A DNA stretch of 7,014 nucleotides, taken from assembly GCA_045805385.1 (NCBI GenBank), contig JBJMLG010000177.1, positions 1 to 7,014 of the forward strand. The letters are read 5' to 3'. Under the pieces are notes generated by a model. That model had not been told where the DNA came from and did not search any database. It was given only the letters and a program-made list of their open reading frames with translations. Below are positions 6,389-7,014 of this stretch, piece by piece. Within the stretch, counting starts at the first letter, position 1. Each line of letters begins with the position of its first letter. A program made the translations under genes and the position numbers. Source of the DNA: JADGHQ01 sp045805385 (lineage in GTDB: Bacteria > Actinomycetota > Thermoleophilia > Solirubrobacterales > Thermoleophilaceae).

Positions 6389-7014
6389 ATGGGCTCGCGC
6401 CGAATGAAGTTCTGGGGCTGGGGTTTCGAGGACCAGCAGCCCTCACACGACCAGGTGGCCGAGGCGGCGGCCGGCATCCGGGCGCACCTGGGGTTCGGCG
6501 ACGGCGAGGTCGAAGGCGCGCCGCGGATCGAGGACCTCGAGCTGGCCGCCCCGCGCGTCCAGCCGCCGGGCACGCTTGCCCCGATCTGCTCGAGCGACAC
6601 CCACGAGCGGGCGTCGCATGCCTACGGCAAGGCATACCGCGACGTGGTGCGCGCCTTCCGGGGGCGGATCGACCACCCGCCCGACATCGTGGCCCGTCCC
6701 ACCAGCGAAGCGGAGCTGGAGGCGCTCCTCGAGTGGTGCGAGGGTGCCCGGCTCGCTGCTATCCCGTTCGGCGGCGGCACGAGCGTGGTGGGCGGGGTGG
6801 AGCCAAGGGTGGGCGGCGACTACGCCGGCTCGGTGTCGATCGACCTGAAGGCGCTCGATCGCGTGCTCGAGGTGGACCCGATCTCCCGTGCCGCTCGCAT
6901 CCAGGCCGGCGCAACCGGGCCGGCGCTCGAGGACCAGCTTCGAGAGCACGGCCTCACGCTCCGCCACTACCCGCAGTCGTTCGAGTACTCCACGCTCGGC
7001 GGCTGGATCGCCAC
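6389..7014 (+). CDS. FAD-binding oxidase, alkylglycerone-phosphate synthase-like (3'-truncated by window)
   Basis: The frame is open from ATG 6389 to the window end, 208 complete codons, and is the N-terminal part of a vanillyl-alcohol-oxidase-type (FAD_binding_4, GlcD/COG0277) flavoprotein. The FAD pyrophosphate loop is IPFGGGTSVVGG, with GGGTS at residues 128-132 (6770-6784). The later motif YPQSFEYSTLGGWIA (194-208) matches the ES-LEFST-GGW-type wording of alkylglycerone-phosphate synthases, which exchange the acyl chain of acyl-dihydroxyacetone phosphate for a fatty alcohol to make an ether bond. The opening KFWGWGFED and the segment SHAYGKAYRDVVRAFRG (76-92) are, to my recollection, typical of actinobacterial proteins annotated as FAD-binding oxidases near this family. 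A second in-frame ATG at 6404 would remove five residues and cannot be excluded; neither has a clear Shine-Dalgarno. The catalytic C-terminal half is outside the window, so the ether-lipid role is only a possibility; a D-lactate/glycolate-type dehydrogenase is the main alternative. Confidence 0.88.
   Translation, partial: MGSRRMKFWGWGFEDQQPSHDQVAEAAAGIRAHLGFGDGEVEGAPRIEDLELAAPRVQPPGTLAPICSSDTHERASHAYGKAYRDVVRAFRGRIDHPPDIVARPTSEAELEALLEWCEGARLAAIPFGGGTSVVGGVEPRVGGDYAGSVSIDLKALDRVLEVDPISRAARIQAGATGPALEDQLREHGLTLRHYPQSFEYSTLGGWIA

Noticed and set aside
6345..6635. Upstream extension of the fusion protein by 97 residues
   Set aside because: The added part is Arg/Pro/Ala-rich with no domain and lies antisense to the start of the FAD-linked oxidase; the lipoyl domain begins right after the ATG at 6344.
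1..7014. tRNA or rRNA genes, CRISPR arrays, insertion sequences, phage or toxin-antitoxin systems
   Set aside because: No direct repeat array, transposase motif, terminal inverted repeat pair or RNA-gene signature was seen; nearly all of the sequence is taken up by the five coding regions.

Overview
The window is GC-rich (about 70% by eye), densely coded DNA with five protein genes, two of them cut by the window edges. The fusion of a 2-oxo acid dehydrogenase E2 core to a 2-oxoglutarate dehydrogenase E1, with the actinobacterial Kgd/OdhA-type E2 signature (YDHRVIQGAESG), points to Actinomycetota. The E1 wording and the alkylglycerone-phosphate-synthase-like oxidase suggest a deep lineage such as Thermoleophilia/Solirubrobacterales or a relative. 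That placement is inference from motifs; no rRNA or marker gene is present.

Layout, left to right: (1) the C-terminal GGDEF domain of a diguanylate cyclase (+, 1-534, N-terminus outside the window); (2) a non-haem ferritin (-, 531-1064), convergent with the cyclase and sharing the palindromic CTAG at 531-534 so that both genes stop on the same four bases; (3) an 86-nt divergent spacer, then a classical short-chain dehydrogenase/reductase (+, 1151-1954); (4) a 121-nt convergent spacer with GC-only inverted repeats; (5) a 1422-residue fusion protein (-, 2076-6344) that fills more than half of the window; (6) a 44-nt divergent spacer and the first 208 codons of an FAD-linked oxidase of the alkylglycerone-phosphate-synthase type (+, 6389-7014).

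The centrepiece is gene 5. Its domain order is lipoyl - lipoyl - peripheral-subunit-binding domain - E2 acyltransferase core - 2-oxoglutarate dehydrogenase E1. The well-studied Kgd/OdhA proteins of mycobacteria and corynebacteria have the E2 core and E1 but no lipoyl domain, and borrow the lipoyl arm of the pyruvate dehydrogenase E2. This protein carries two lipoyl arms of its own (Lys47 and Lys157) and an E3-binding domain. It therefore looks like a nearly complete 2-oxoglutarate dehydrogenase complex on one chain, needing only dihydrolipoamide dehydrogenase from elsewhere.

The genes do not form one operon: the order of strands is +, -, +, -, +, so every boundary is convergent or divergent. 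Functional links between them (iron storage, c-di-GMP, TCA cycle, possible ether-lipid synthesis) are not shown by the sequence. The long open frames antisense to gene 5 are shadows of its GC-rich codons.
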